A stretch of 64,000 nt of DNA from Bryobacterales bacterium KBS 96 (lineage in GTDB: Bacteria > Acidobacteriota > Terriglobia > Bryobacterales > Bryobacteraceae). Numbering within the stretch: position 1 is the first letter of the stretch; each line of letters opens with the position of its first letter. Below the pieces are notes generated by a model that saw only the letters and a list, made by a program, of their open reading frames with translations, was not told the DNA's origin and made no database searches. The position numbers and the translations under genes are program-made. The stretch lies in assembly GCA_000381625.1 (NCBI GenBank), contig KB906767.1, positions 314,729 through 378,728 on the forward strand, read 5' to 3'. Below are positions 18,216-25,514 of this stretch, in pieces.

Positions 18216-19544
18216 ATGAAGCAAAAATCCGGTTCCTTGTCGAATTTGTTTCGCATTTCCATTGAGATCGGCCTATTTATCATGTCTATTGCATTAGCGT
18301 TCGGCCAGGGGCAGTACGACCTGCTATTGCAGGGCGGTCACGTTATTGACGCGAAGAACAAAGTCAGCGGCATCCGCGATGTCGCCGTCAAGGACGGGAA
18401 AATCGCTGCGGTCGCGGACCACATCGATCCGGCGAAGGCGTTCAAAGTCATCAACGTGAAAGGCCTTTATGTGACTCCCGGACTGATTGACATCCACGTT
18501 CATGTGTATGCCAGCACCGGGGAAGCTCACTCGTATGCGGGCGACAATAGCGTATTTCCGGACGGCTTTACCTTCCGCTGTGGGGTGACCACCGTAGCGG
18601 ATGCGGGTTGTTCGGGGTACAAGAATTTCGAAGATTTCAAAACGCACATCATCGATCGCTCGAAAACGCGGGTGCTGGCGTTCCTGAATATCGTCGGCGC
18701 CGGCATGCGTGGCCCGAAATACGAGGACAACCTGGCCGACATGGACCCCAAGCCGGCGGCCGCGATGGCGCTGAAGCATAAGGGTCTGATTATCGGAATC
18801 AAGACGGCTCACTTCACAGGACCCGAATGGACGCCTGTTGAGAACGCAGTGAAAGCCGGGACAATCGCCCATATTCCGGTGATGGTGGATTTTGGCGCGA
18901 ATCGTCCCGAACGGCCTATCTCTATCCTGCTGACCCAGAAGCTTCGACCCGGCGATATATACACACACATGTATTCGGGACTGAGAAACGAACTGGTCGA
19001 CGGCCACGCGAATCCAGCATTTTGGGAGGGCCGGAAGCGTGGCGTGATTTTCGACGTGGGACACGGCGGCGGCAGCTTTGCGTGGCGCGTTGCGGTCCCG
19101 ATTGTGCGCGAAGACTTTCTGCCGGATTCCATCTCGACCGACTTGCACATTGGCAGCATGAATTCGGGCATGAAGAATATGTTGAACCTGATGAGCAAAT
19201 TTCTGGCGCTCGGGCTTTCCGTGGATGACGTAGTCGTACGTTCGACATGGAACCCCGCGCGTGAAATCCATCACGAAGAACTTGGTAATTTGTCGGTCGG
19301 CTCGCCGGCGGATATCGCGGTGCTGCGGGTGCAGCATGGCGATTTCGGATTTCTCGATATGTATGGAGCGCGCATGGCCGGTCACGAAAAGTTCATCTGC
19401 GAATTGACGTTTCGTGATGGTAAGCTCGTCTACGATCTCAATGGCCTCGGCCGCCCGGATTGGACCACCTTGCCAAAGAATTACACGAACACGGGCGATG
19501 CGCGATGGGACGCCATCCGTCCCGCCCACAAGGGCTCCGAGTAA
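18216..19544 (+). CDS. exported amidohydrolase/deacetylase-family metallohydrolase
   Basis: A 442-residue amidohydrolase-superfamily enzyme preceded by GAAGAG. An N-terminal hydrophobic signal (about 17-30) is followed by the beta-sandwich opening LLLQGGHVIDAKNKVSGIRDVAV and the metal motif GLIDIHVHV with His94 and His96. Later metal-site candidates are KTAHFTG, YTHMYSG, DVGHGGGSF and SISTDLHIGS, where the last Asp is expected to be catalytic. It belongs to the dihydroorotase/N-acyl-D-amino-acid deacylase-like branch, so a cyclic amide or N-acyl substrate is likely. The operon with exported RidA suggests that hydrolysis products feed an imine or enamine step outside the cytoplasm. Confidence 0.87.
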   Translation: MKQKSGSLSNLFRISIEIGLFIMSIALAFGQGQYDLLLQGGHVIDAKNKVSGIRDVAVKDGKIAAVADHIDPAKAFKVINVKGLYVTPGLIDIHVHVYASTGEAHSYAGDNSVFPDGFTFRCGVTTVADAGCSGYKNFEDFKTHIIDRSKTRVLAFLNIVGAGMRGPKYEDNLADMDPKPAAAMALKHKGLIIGIKTAHFTGPEWTPVENAVKAGTIAHIPVMVDFGANRPERPISILLTQKLRPGDIYTHMYSGLRNELVDGHANPAFWEGRKRGVIFDVGHGGGSFAWRVAVPIVREDFLPDSISTDLHIGSMNSGMKNMLNLMSKFLALGLSVDDVVVRSTWNPAREIHHEELGNLSVGSPADIAVLRVQHGDFGFLDMYGARMAGHEKFICELTFRDGKLVYDLNGLGRPDWTTLPKNYTNTGDARWDAIRPAHKGSE

Positions 19545-19681
19545 AAGGGCTACCGGCGCGAATGGAAGCTCGCCTTTGTGGTATGACAATCTAAACGCCG
19601 TTTCGTGGAACGGTTTCTTTGTAGAGGTTGGGCGTGCCTAACCCGCTTTGGGAACTGAATTCATTACTTCAAGGACAGAAC

Positions 19682-20137
19682 ATGAAAGACAATCGTCGTA
19701 AATTTTTGACCAAAGGCATGGCTGCTTCGGCGGGCGTAGTTGCGGCGGCGGGCCCGGCAGCCGCAGCGAAAAAAGGCCCTGCGAAGAAAGTTCTCTGGAA
19801 GAATGGCAAAGCTCCGGAAAATCCACTATTCAGTGGCACGGTGCTCTATGGAAACCTGGTGTTTATCTCCGGTGTGGGCGCGCACGTTCCCGGCGATATT
19901 AAATCTCATACAAAGATCGTTCTCGATTCCATTCAGAAGCAGTTGGAAGAGGCGGGATCATCCATGGAGAAATGCTTGAAATGCAGTGTTTTTCTCGCGG
20001 ATTTGAAGGATTACGATGGCATGAACGAAGTGTTTCGAGGCCGCTTTGGCCCTGAGCCGCCGGTGCGCACGACGGTCGCGGCAGCAGGCGTTCCCGGCAA
20101 TTCGCTCGTCGAAATCGACGTGATTGCGTATAAGTAA
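19682..20137 (+). CDS. RidA-family protein with Tat-like signal
   Basis: A 151-residue RidA/YjgF/UK114-type protein. The start is the ATG at 19682, preceded by AAGGA; the frame continues upstream, but that extension lacks family similarity. The signal DNRRKFLTKGMAASAGVVAA is twin-arginine-like. The mature domain shows LFSGTVLYGNLVFISGVGA, then SSMEKCLKCSVFLADLKDYDGMN, PVRTTVAA and LVEIDVIAY, where the Arg in PPVRTT is the conserved carboxylate-binding residue. RidA proteins hydrolyse reactive enamine/imine intermediates from PLP enzymes. An exported version is unusual and probably acts on the product of the preceding amidohydrolase pathway. Confidence 0.88.
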   Translation: MKDNRRKFLTKGMAASAGVVAAAGPAAAAKKGPAKKVLWKNGKAPENPLFSGTVLYGNLVFISGVGAHVPGDIKSHTKIVLDSIQKQLEEAGSSMEKCLKCSVFLADLKDYDGMNEVFRGRFGPEPPVRTTVAAAGVPGNSLVEIDVIAYK

Positions 20138-20180
20138 ACAAGCCGGAAAGGAGCGCGGCACGAGAGAGTGCGCGGCTTGT
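20138..20180 (+). terminator. hairpin directly after ridA-like gene
   Basis: ACAAGCCG (20138-20145) pairs with CGGCTTGT (20173-20180), and inside it GCAC pairs with GTGC around a GAGAGA loop. It begins on the base after the stop codon. There is no T-run, so it may be a Rho-assisted terminator or a 3'-end stabiliser for the operon. Confidence 0.45.
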
Positions 20181-20237
20181 ACAGCTACCCGAATCCGTTT
20201 ACGCAAGCCGGCTCTCTTGAAAATTTCAGATCCACCC

Positions 20238-20350
20238 TCGGACCGGGCATGCCCGGCTCCTTCACGAAATTCGCAGTCTGTTGTAGGGGCAGGCATGCCT
20301 CGCCGGCTTCGGTTTCGATGATTTTCATCGCTTCGGCATGCAATGCGTCG
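20238..20350 (+). repeat. dispersed palindromic element, copy 2 (most complete)
   Basis: The element has a first palindrome CCGGGCATGCCCGG (20243-20256) and a spacer with CACGAAATTCGCAGTCTGTTG. A second palindrome, AGGCATGCCT, and a tail containing CTTCGGTTTCGATGATTTTC follow. The spacer recurs at 5752-5780 and, inverted, at 43888-43915. The second palindrome plus tail recurs at 28657-28715. The organisation is like a BIME: paired palindromes around a fixed spacer. Confidence 0.65.
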
Positions 20351-20361
20351 AGATTGCCCAT

Positions 20362-21108
20362 TCAAAGCCGATTGATCAAGCTCGCTACATAACCGGCGCC
20401 GAATCCGTTATCGATATTCACCACGGTCACGTTGCTGGCGCAGCTATTGAGCATACCGAGCAGCGCGGCAAGGCCCTGGAAGCTGGCTCCATAGCCGATG
20501 CTCGTTGGCACCGCGATCACCGGGCAGGAAACCATGCCGCCCACTGCGCTTGGCAGGGCGCCTTCCATTCCGGCGCACACGATGACCACTCGCGCCCGGT
20601 CAAGCCGTTCCTGCTGATGTAGCAAACGGTGAATCCCTGCCACCCCGACGTCGGCAATTGTTTCCACATGGTTCCCCATCACCTCGGCTGTGACGCGCGC
20701 TTCCTCGAGAACAGGGAGATCGCTTGTCCCCGCGCACACAACCGCAATGGTGCCCTTGCCGTGAATCGTGCGGTCGCGCCAAACGCGTACCGCACGGGCG
20801 GCGGGAAGGTGCTCCGCCTCGGGCGCGATGCTCTTTATGCGCTCGGCCATTTCAACCGTCGCCCGAGTCACAAGCAGATTGCTCGACTTTGCGAGCAGTG
20901 CACGCGCGATGTGCTCCACCTGCTCGATACTTTTACCGACTCCGAAGATGACCTCGGGCATGCCGTGGCGAAGAGCCCGGTGATGATCTACTTTTGCGAA
21001 TCCTAAATCCTCGAAGGGCATATGCCGCAATTGGTCGAGTGCTGAATTAACTGGAGTTTCACCGTCTCGAACCTGTTCGAGCAGGTCTTTTATCTGTTGG
21101 GGGTCCAT
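20362..21108 (-). CDS. larB: LarB, nickel-pincer nucleotide cofactor carboxylase
   Basis: A 248-residue protein matching LarB, which carboxylates and hydrolyses nicotinic acid adenine dinucleotide to start synthesis of the nickel-pincer cofactor of lactate racemase-type enzymes. The C-terminal half is PurE-like: [46 protein letters not shown] and [21 protein letters not shown]. The N-terminal part begins [21 protein letters not shown] and includes [14 protein letters not shown]. The ATG at 21108 gives the usual family length, although the frame stays open for another 100 codons. larC and larE are not in this window. It is divergent from mqnP. Confidence 0.9.
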   Translation of the reverse strand: MDPQQIKDLLEQVRDGETPVNSALDQLRHMPFEDLGFAKVDHHRALRHGMPEVIFGVGKSIEQVEHIARALLAKSSNLLVTRATVEMAERIKSIAPEAEHLPAARAVRVWRDRTIHGKGTIAVVCAGTSDLPVLEEARVTAEVMGNHVETIADVGVAGIHRLLHQQERLDRARVVIVCAGMEGALPSAVGGMVSCPVIAVPTSIGYGASFQGLAALLGMLNSCASNVTVVNIDNGFGAGYVASLINRL

Positions 21109-21184
21109 TTGTCCGTGAGTGCCGGCTCCAGGAGCGAGACAGCATCTCTTAAGATGGTAACTGGAACGTTTTCTTTCACCGCGC

Positions 21185-22075
21185 ATGCAAGCTTTCTGGA
21201 AGCGCCTCCGGCTGACGCTGGACATGATCAAGTTCGAGCACTCGATCTTTGCCCTGCCGTTTGCCCTGACGGGAGCGTTGCTGGCCTGGCGCGACGCCGG
21301 GTTCCGGATTCCCGATCTGGCGATCCGCTTTGTGTGGATCGTGGTCGCGATGGTTGGCGCGCGCTCGGCCGCCATGGCGTTTAACCGCATTCTCGACGCT
21401 GATATTGACTCCCGCAATCAGCGCACCGCGAGCCGTCATCTTCCGGCCGGCCTGCTGTCGCGGCGTTTCGCCTGGGGTTTTACGGTCGTTTCATCGCTCG
21501 TATTTCTCTGGGCTGCGCGCGAACTCGGGACGTTGTGTCTGCTGCTTGCCCCGGTGGTGCTCTCGATCCTGTTTTTCTATTCGTTTTGCAAGCGCTTCAC
21601 GACCTTTTCGCACGTTGTACTCGGCTTTTGTCTCGGCATGGCGCCTGCAGGAGCCTGGATCGCGATGCGAGGATCGCTTGATCTTCGGATTTTATGGCTG
21701 ACCGCGGCAGTCACTTGCTGGACCGCCGGTTTCGACATTATCTATGCGTGCCAGGATTACGAATTCGATTGCACGCAAGGCCTCTGTAGTGTCCCAAGAG
21801 CAGTGGGAATCGCCCGATCGTTACTGGTGGCCCGTTTCCTTCATTTGCTGATGATCGGATGTCTGCTCGTCCTGCTGTACCTATTTCAACTCGGCGCGTT
21901 GAGCCTGGTGGGCGTCGGCCTAATTCTTGCGCTGCTGATCTATGAGCACGGCTTGGTCCGGCCCGACGATTTAAGCAGAGTAAATGCAGCATTCTTTACG
22001 ATGAACGGTTATGTCAGCGTCTTGTTTTTCGTTTTTTGGGCCGCTGACATCCTGTTGCACCGTAAGTTCATCTAA
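21185..22075 (+). CDS. mqnP: UbiA-family prenyltransferase, probable MqnP
   Basis: A 296-residue integral membrane prenyltransferase with about eight hydrophobic segments. The first Asp-rich motif is [16 protein letters not shown] (Asn67, Asp71, Asp75), and the second is [12 protein letters not shown]. These bind magnesium and polyprenyl diphosphate. It resembles 4-hydroxybenzoate octaprenyltransferases. The menaquinone assignment comes from its immediate neighbour mqnE, seven or more bases downstream, and from the family's frequent annotation as MqnP in futalosine-pathway organisms. It should prenylate 1,4-dihydroxy-6-naphthoate in the inner membrane. The arrangement argues for one transcript with mqnE. 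Confidence 0.88.
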   Translation: MQAFWKRLRLTLDMIKFEHSIFALPFALTGALLAWRDAGFRIPDLAIRFVWIVVAMVGARSAAMAFNRILDADIDSRNQRTASRHLPAGLLSRRFAWGFTVVSSLVFLWAARELGTLCLLLAPVVLSILFFYSFCKRFTTFSHVVLGFCLGMAPAGAWIAMRGSLDLRILWLTAAVTCWTAGFDIIYACQDYEFDCTQGLCSVPRAVGIARSLLVARFLHLLMIGCLLVLLYLFQLGALSLVGVGLILALLIYEHGLVRPDDLSRVNAAFFTMNGYVSVLFFVFWAADILLHRKFI

Positions 22076-22108
22076 ACGGACGTGATCTCCAGAACCGCAC
22101 TGAATTCA

Positions 22109-23227
22109 ATGGAACCCATAATTGACGATGTCCGTCTGAAGCCGATTTTCCAAAAGGTGAAAGCAGGCGAGCGCCTGAATTTCGAGGAAGGCGTGACACT
22201 CTATCGAAGCCCGGACATTCTGACCCTGGGCTACATGGCCAATCTGGTTCGGGAGCGTCTGAACGGCAACGTCACTTATTTCAACGTCAATCGCCATATC
22301 AATCCCACGGATGTGTGCGTGGCGAGCTGCCGGTTGTGCGCATTCGGCAAAAAGGCCAAGGATCCGCACAGCTACACGATGTCGTTGGAGCAGGTCTGGG
22401 AAACGGCCGGCCATGGTTACAACGAAGCAGTGACGGAGTTTCATATCGTGGGCGGCTTGCATCCGGAGCTGACGCTCGATTGGTTTTGCGAGATGATTCG
22501 CGGCCTCAAGCTGCGTTATCCGCAGGTTCATTTGAAGGCATTCACGATGGTGGAGGTCGCGTACCTGGCGAAGCGCGGCAAAATCCCGGTGCGCGAAACG
22601 CTGGAGCGCCTGAAGGAGGCCGGAGTGGATTCCATGCCGGGCGGCGGCGCGGAGATTTTCTCCGAGCGTGTGCGCCGCATCATCTGCGATCACAAAATCG
22701 ACGGCAACGAGTGGATCGAAGCGGCCCGTATCGCGCACCAGATCGGCCTGAAGAGCAATTGCACGATGCTCTACGGCCATATCGAAACGGAAGAAGACAG
22801 AGTCGATCACCTGATCCGGCTCCGCGCTTTGCAGGATGAAACCCACGGGTTCGTCACGTTCATTCCTCTTGCATTTCATCCCGCCAACACGGCGCTTAAT
22901 CACCTGTCGAGCACGTCGGGTTTTGACGATATCAAGCAGATTGCGATTTCGCGTCTGATGCTTGATAACATTCCGCATATAAAGGCGTACTGGATCATGA
23001 TGACGCCGAGTGTCGCGCAAATTGCCCAGCGCTTCGGCGCCAACGATCTCGACGGCACAGTTGTGGAAGAAAAGATTTACCACGACGCGGGGGCGCAGAC
23101 GAAACAACACCTGCACCGCCAGGAGTTGCTGCGTATCATCCGCGAAGCCGGTCGGGAGCCGGTGGAGCGCGATACGACGTATCGGCCTGTGCAGCGGACG
23201 GAATCGGCATTTACGGTTCTGGTGTAA
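22109..23227 (+). CDS. mqnE: aminofutalosine synthase MqnE (radical SAM)
   Basis: A 372-residue radical-SAM enzyme. The 4Fe-4S triad is Cys70-x3-Cys74-x2-Cys77, within PTDVCVASCRLCAFG. Other markers are EFHIVGGLHPELTLDWF, KAFTMVEVAYLAKRG, MPGGGAEIFSERVR and FIPLAFHPANTAL, all characteristic of the MqnE/MqnC group. It joins chorismate-derived 3-enolpyruvoyl benzoate to SAM to make aminofutalosine, the committed early step of futalosine menaquinone synthesis. The ATG at 22109 gives the usual length. A GTG nine codons upstream at 22082 is possible and would leave only six bases to mqnP. Confidence 0.93.
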   Translation: MEPIIDDVRLKPIFQKVKAGERLNFEEGVTLYRSPDILTLGYMANLVRERLNGNVTYFNVNRHINPTDVCVASCRLCAFGKKAKDPHSYTMSLEQVWETAGHGYNEAVTEFHIVGGLHPELTLDWFCEMIRGLKLRYPQVHLKAFTMVEVAYLAKRGKIPVRETLERLKEAGVDSMPGGGAEIFSERVRRIICDHKIDGNEWIEAARIAHQIGLKSNCTMLYGHIETEEDRVDHLIRLRALQDETHGFVTFIPLAFHPANTALNHLSSTSGFDDIKQIAISRLMLDNIPHIKAYWIMMTPSVAQIAQRFGANDLDGTVVEEKIYHDAGAQTKQHLHRQELLRIIREAGREPVERDTTYRPVQRTESAFTVLV

Positions 23228-23250
23228 AGGCCTGCTGGTGGCACAGATCC

Positions 23251-23280
23251 TCGCTCTACGGCGGCCTCCCAGGCCGCCCG
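23251..23280. repeat. GGCGGCCT palindromic repeat, copy 1
   Basis: GGCGGCCT (23260-23267), three bases, then AGGCCGCC (23271-23278) form a perfect 8-bp stem. The preceding CAGATCCTCGCTCTAC parallels the sequence before the same palindrome at 37949-37967. It is downstream of mqnE and could also act in 3'-end formation. Confidence 0.55.
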
Positions 23281-23386
23281 AAGCGGCTCGTCCTTAAGGT
23301 AGCCAACTCGCTGACGCTCGTGGCTCAGTTTCAGGGCAACTCGTCTCATTCGCGGTCGCCCGTGGAACAATGTGGAGACTGCGCCT

Positions 23387-25468
23387 ATGAAATCCTCCGC
23401 CCGTCTCCTCTGCGCGCTTGCGCCTCTCCTTGCCTGTGTTCTTCCGGCACACGCCTCATTCACCCTGGAACAGGTCATGAAGGCGCCGTTTGCGTCTGAA
23501 CTAACGGCGGCTCCAACCGGAGCGCGAGTGGCATGGCTCTTGTTCGAACAAGGCCGGAGAAACATTTACGTTGCGGACGCGCCGGCGTGGAAGGGCCGCA
23601 AAGTAACAGCATTCAATGACGACGACGGGCAGGAGATCGATCAGCTTGCGTGGGCGCCGGATGGGTCCACCCTTTACTTCACGCGAGGCGGCGATTTTGA
23701 GATGGGACGCGATAACCCGAATCCAGCCGTCCGTCCCGAGAAGCCGGAACAGTCGATTTGGGCTGTGAAGTTGGATGGCTCATCCGCAAAAAAGCTGGGG
23801 GAGGGAAAATCGCCGGCCGTTTCGCCGCATGGCGATCTCGTTGTCTTTCTGCGCAAGGGGCAGATTTATCGCATGGCTCCCGATGGCAGCAATGCGAGGT
23901 CAATTGTGAATGCGAAAGGTGAAATTAGCGATCTGACCTGGTCGCCCGACGGATCGCAGCTTGCTTTCGTGAACGATCGAGGTACACATGGCCTCATCGG
24001 AGTGTACCGGTTCACCGATAACACGCTCCACTATCTCGACCCGAGCGTCGATCACGACTCTAGTCCGGTCTGGTCTCCCGACGGATCGCGAATCGCATTT
24101 CTGCGTATTCCCACCAATAGCCGCGCGTTCGCATTCGGTCCGGTCCGGGAGGCGCAGCCGTTTTCTATTCGGATTGCGGACCCGACGAGTGGCGCAGGAC
24201 ATGAAATCTGGCGCGCCGAGGCCGGAGACGGCAGCGCTTTCCATGAAATCGTTGCCGATAAACAGGTGATGTGGGCCGCGAGGAACCGGATTGTTTTTCC
24301 TTGGGAAAAGACCGGCTGGGAGTGTCTCTATTCGGTATCGGCGGACGGCGGCTCGGCTACGCTTCTGACGCCGGGGAACGCCATGGTCGAGCATGTAGCA
24401 ATCACGCATGACCGCCGCACGATTTATTTTTCAACCAATCGCGACGACATCGACCGCCGCCATATCTGGAAAGTTCCGGTTGATGCCGGAAGCCAGCCTG
24501 CGCCAGTGACATCGGGGAAGGGAATCGAGTGGTCGCCAGAGCCAGCCGCGGATGGATCGGCGCTTGCCTACCTGACATCGGACTCACAGCATAAATCCCA
24601 TGCAGTTGTCCGGTCTGGCAATGCGGAGGCGCGCGATCTCGCGCCCGAAACCGAGCCTGCCGACTTCCCCGCTGCGCGACTGGTTGTTCCGCAACAGGTG
24701 ATTCTCTCGGCTTCAGACGGTATGCAAATACATGGGCAGTTATTTCTTCCCCAGGAGCAGGCGGGCGATGCCAAGCATCCGGCGATCGTATTCTTCCACG
24801 GAGGCTCGCGGCGGCAGATGCTGCTCGGCTTCCATTACATGTACTACTACTCGAACGCCTACGCCCTGAACGAGTATCTCGCGAGCAAGGGCTATATCGT
24901 GCTTTCGGTGAATTACCGCAGCGGCATCGGTTACGGTATGAAGTTTCGAGAGGCGTTGAACTATGGCGCGACCGGGGCAAGCGAGTTCAACGATGTCATG
25001 GGAGCGGGCCTCTATCTGCGCAGCCGGCCGGATGTCGATCCGCAGCGGATTGGTGTGTGGGGCGGTTCCTACGGAGGGTACCTCACGGCTCTCGCCCTGG
25101 CGCGTTCCTCCGATCTATTTAAGGCGGGCGTTGACTTTCACGGAGTACATGATTGGAGCGACGTGATTCACAACTTCGTCCCCAGCTATAACCCGCAAGA
25201 ACAGGTTGAAGCGGCCCGCGTGGCGTTTGCGTCGTCTCCGCTGGCTTCGATGGATACATGGCGGTCGCCGGTCCTGCTGATTCAGGGTGACGACGACCGC
25301 AACGTTCCGTTCGCTGAAACGGTGCATTTGGCCGAAGCGCTTCGCAAGCACCACGTTTCATTCGAGCTGTTGGTATTGCCTGACGAAATTCACGATTTTC
25401 TGCTGTACCGGTCATGGATGAAAAGCTACGCGGCCACGGCGGAGTATTTCGATCGCAAGCTCCGGTGA
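23387..25468 (+). CDS. exported S9-family prolyl oligopeptidase
   Basis: A 693-residue serine peptidase. ATG 23387 is chosen because GGAG lies nine bases upstream; a GTG at 23372 would add five residues. A signal peptide (SARLLCALAPLLACVLPAHA) precedes a WD40/beta-propeller domain with TolB-like blades such as ISDLTWSPDGSQLAFVNDRG and SSPVWSPDGSRIAFLR. The C-terminal alpha/beta hydrolase has Ser561 in WGGSYGGYLTALAL, Asp637 in GDDDRNVPF and His669 in DEIHDFLLY, a complete triad. DPP-IV/acylaminoacyl-peptidase-like enzymes of this type degrade peptides in the periplasm. It is a single gene, convergent with the ADOP permease. Confidence 0.93.
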   Translation: MKSSARLLCALAPLLACVLPAHASFTLEQVMKAPFASELTAAPTGARVAWLLFEQGRRNIYVADAPAWKGRKVTAFNDDDGQEIDQLAWAPDGSTLYFTRGGDFEMGRDNPNPAVRPEKPEQSIWAVKLDGSSAKKLGEGKSPAVSPHGDLVVFLRKGQIYRMAPDGSNARSIVNAKGEISDLTWSPDGSQLAFVNDRGTHGLIGVYRFTDNTLHYLDPSVDHDSSPVWSPDGSRIAFLRIPTNSRAFAFGPVREAQPFSIRIADPTSGAGHEIWRAEAGDGSAFHEIVADKQVMWAARNRIVFPWEKTGWECLYSVSADGGSATLLTPGNAMVEHVAITHDRRTIYFSTNRDDIDRRHIWKVPVDAGSQPAPVTSGKGIEWSPEPAADGSALAYLTSDSQHKSHAVVRSGNAEARDLAPETEPADFPAARLVVPQQVILSASDGMQIHGQLFLPQEQAGDAKHPAIVFFHGGSRRQMLLGFHYMYYYSNAYALNEYLASKGYIVLSVNYRSGIGYGMKFREALNYGATGASEFNDVMGAGLYLRSRPDVDPQRIGVWGGSYGGYLTALALARSSDLFKAGVDFHGVHDWSDVIHNFVPSYNPQEQVEAARVAFASSPLASMDTWRSPVLLIQGDDDRNVPFAETVHLAEALRKHHVSFELLVLPDEIHDFLLYRSWMKSYAATAEYFDRKLR

Positions 25469-25514
25469 TCAGCGGTTGCTCCAACCCGCCTTGAAACCTG
25501 CTCTGAACAAATGC

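Noticed and set aside
18324-19589. 421-residue minus-strand frame
   Set aside because: It is a mirror of the amidohydrolase, with frequent His/Arg runs typical of antisense frames.
21109-21417. N-terminal extension of larB
   Set aside because: The extra 103 codons run into the divergent mqnP gene and lack LarB similarity. ATG 21108 gives the family length.
22106-23116. 336-residue minus-strand frame
   Set aside because: It is antisense to mqnE, whose radical-SAM motif is unambiguous.
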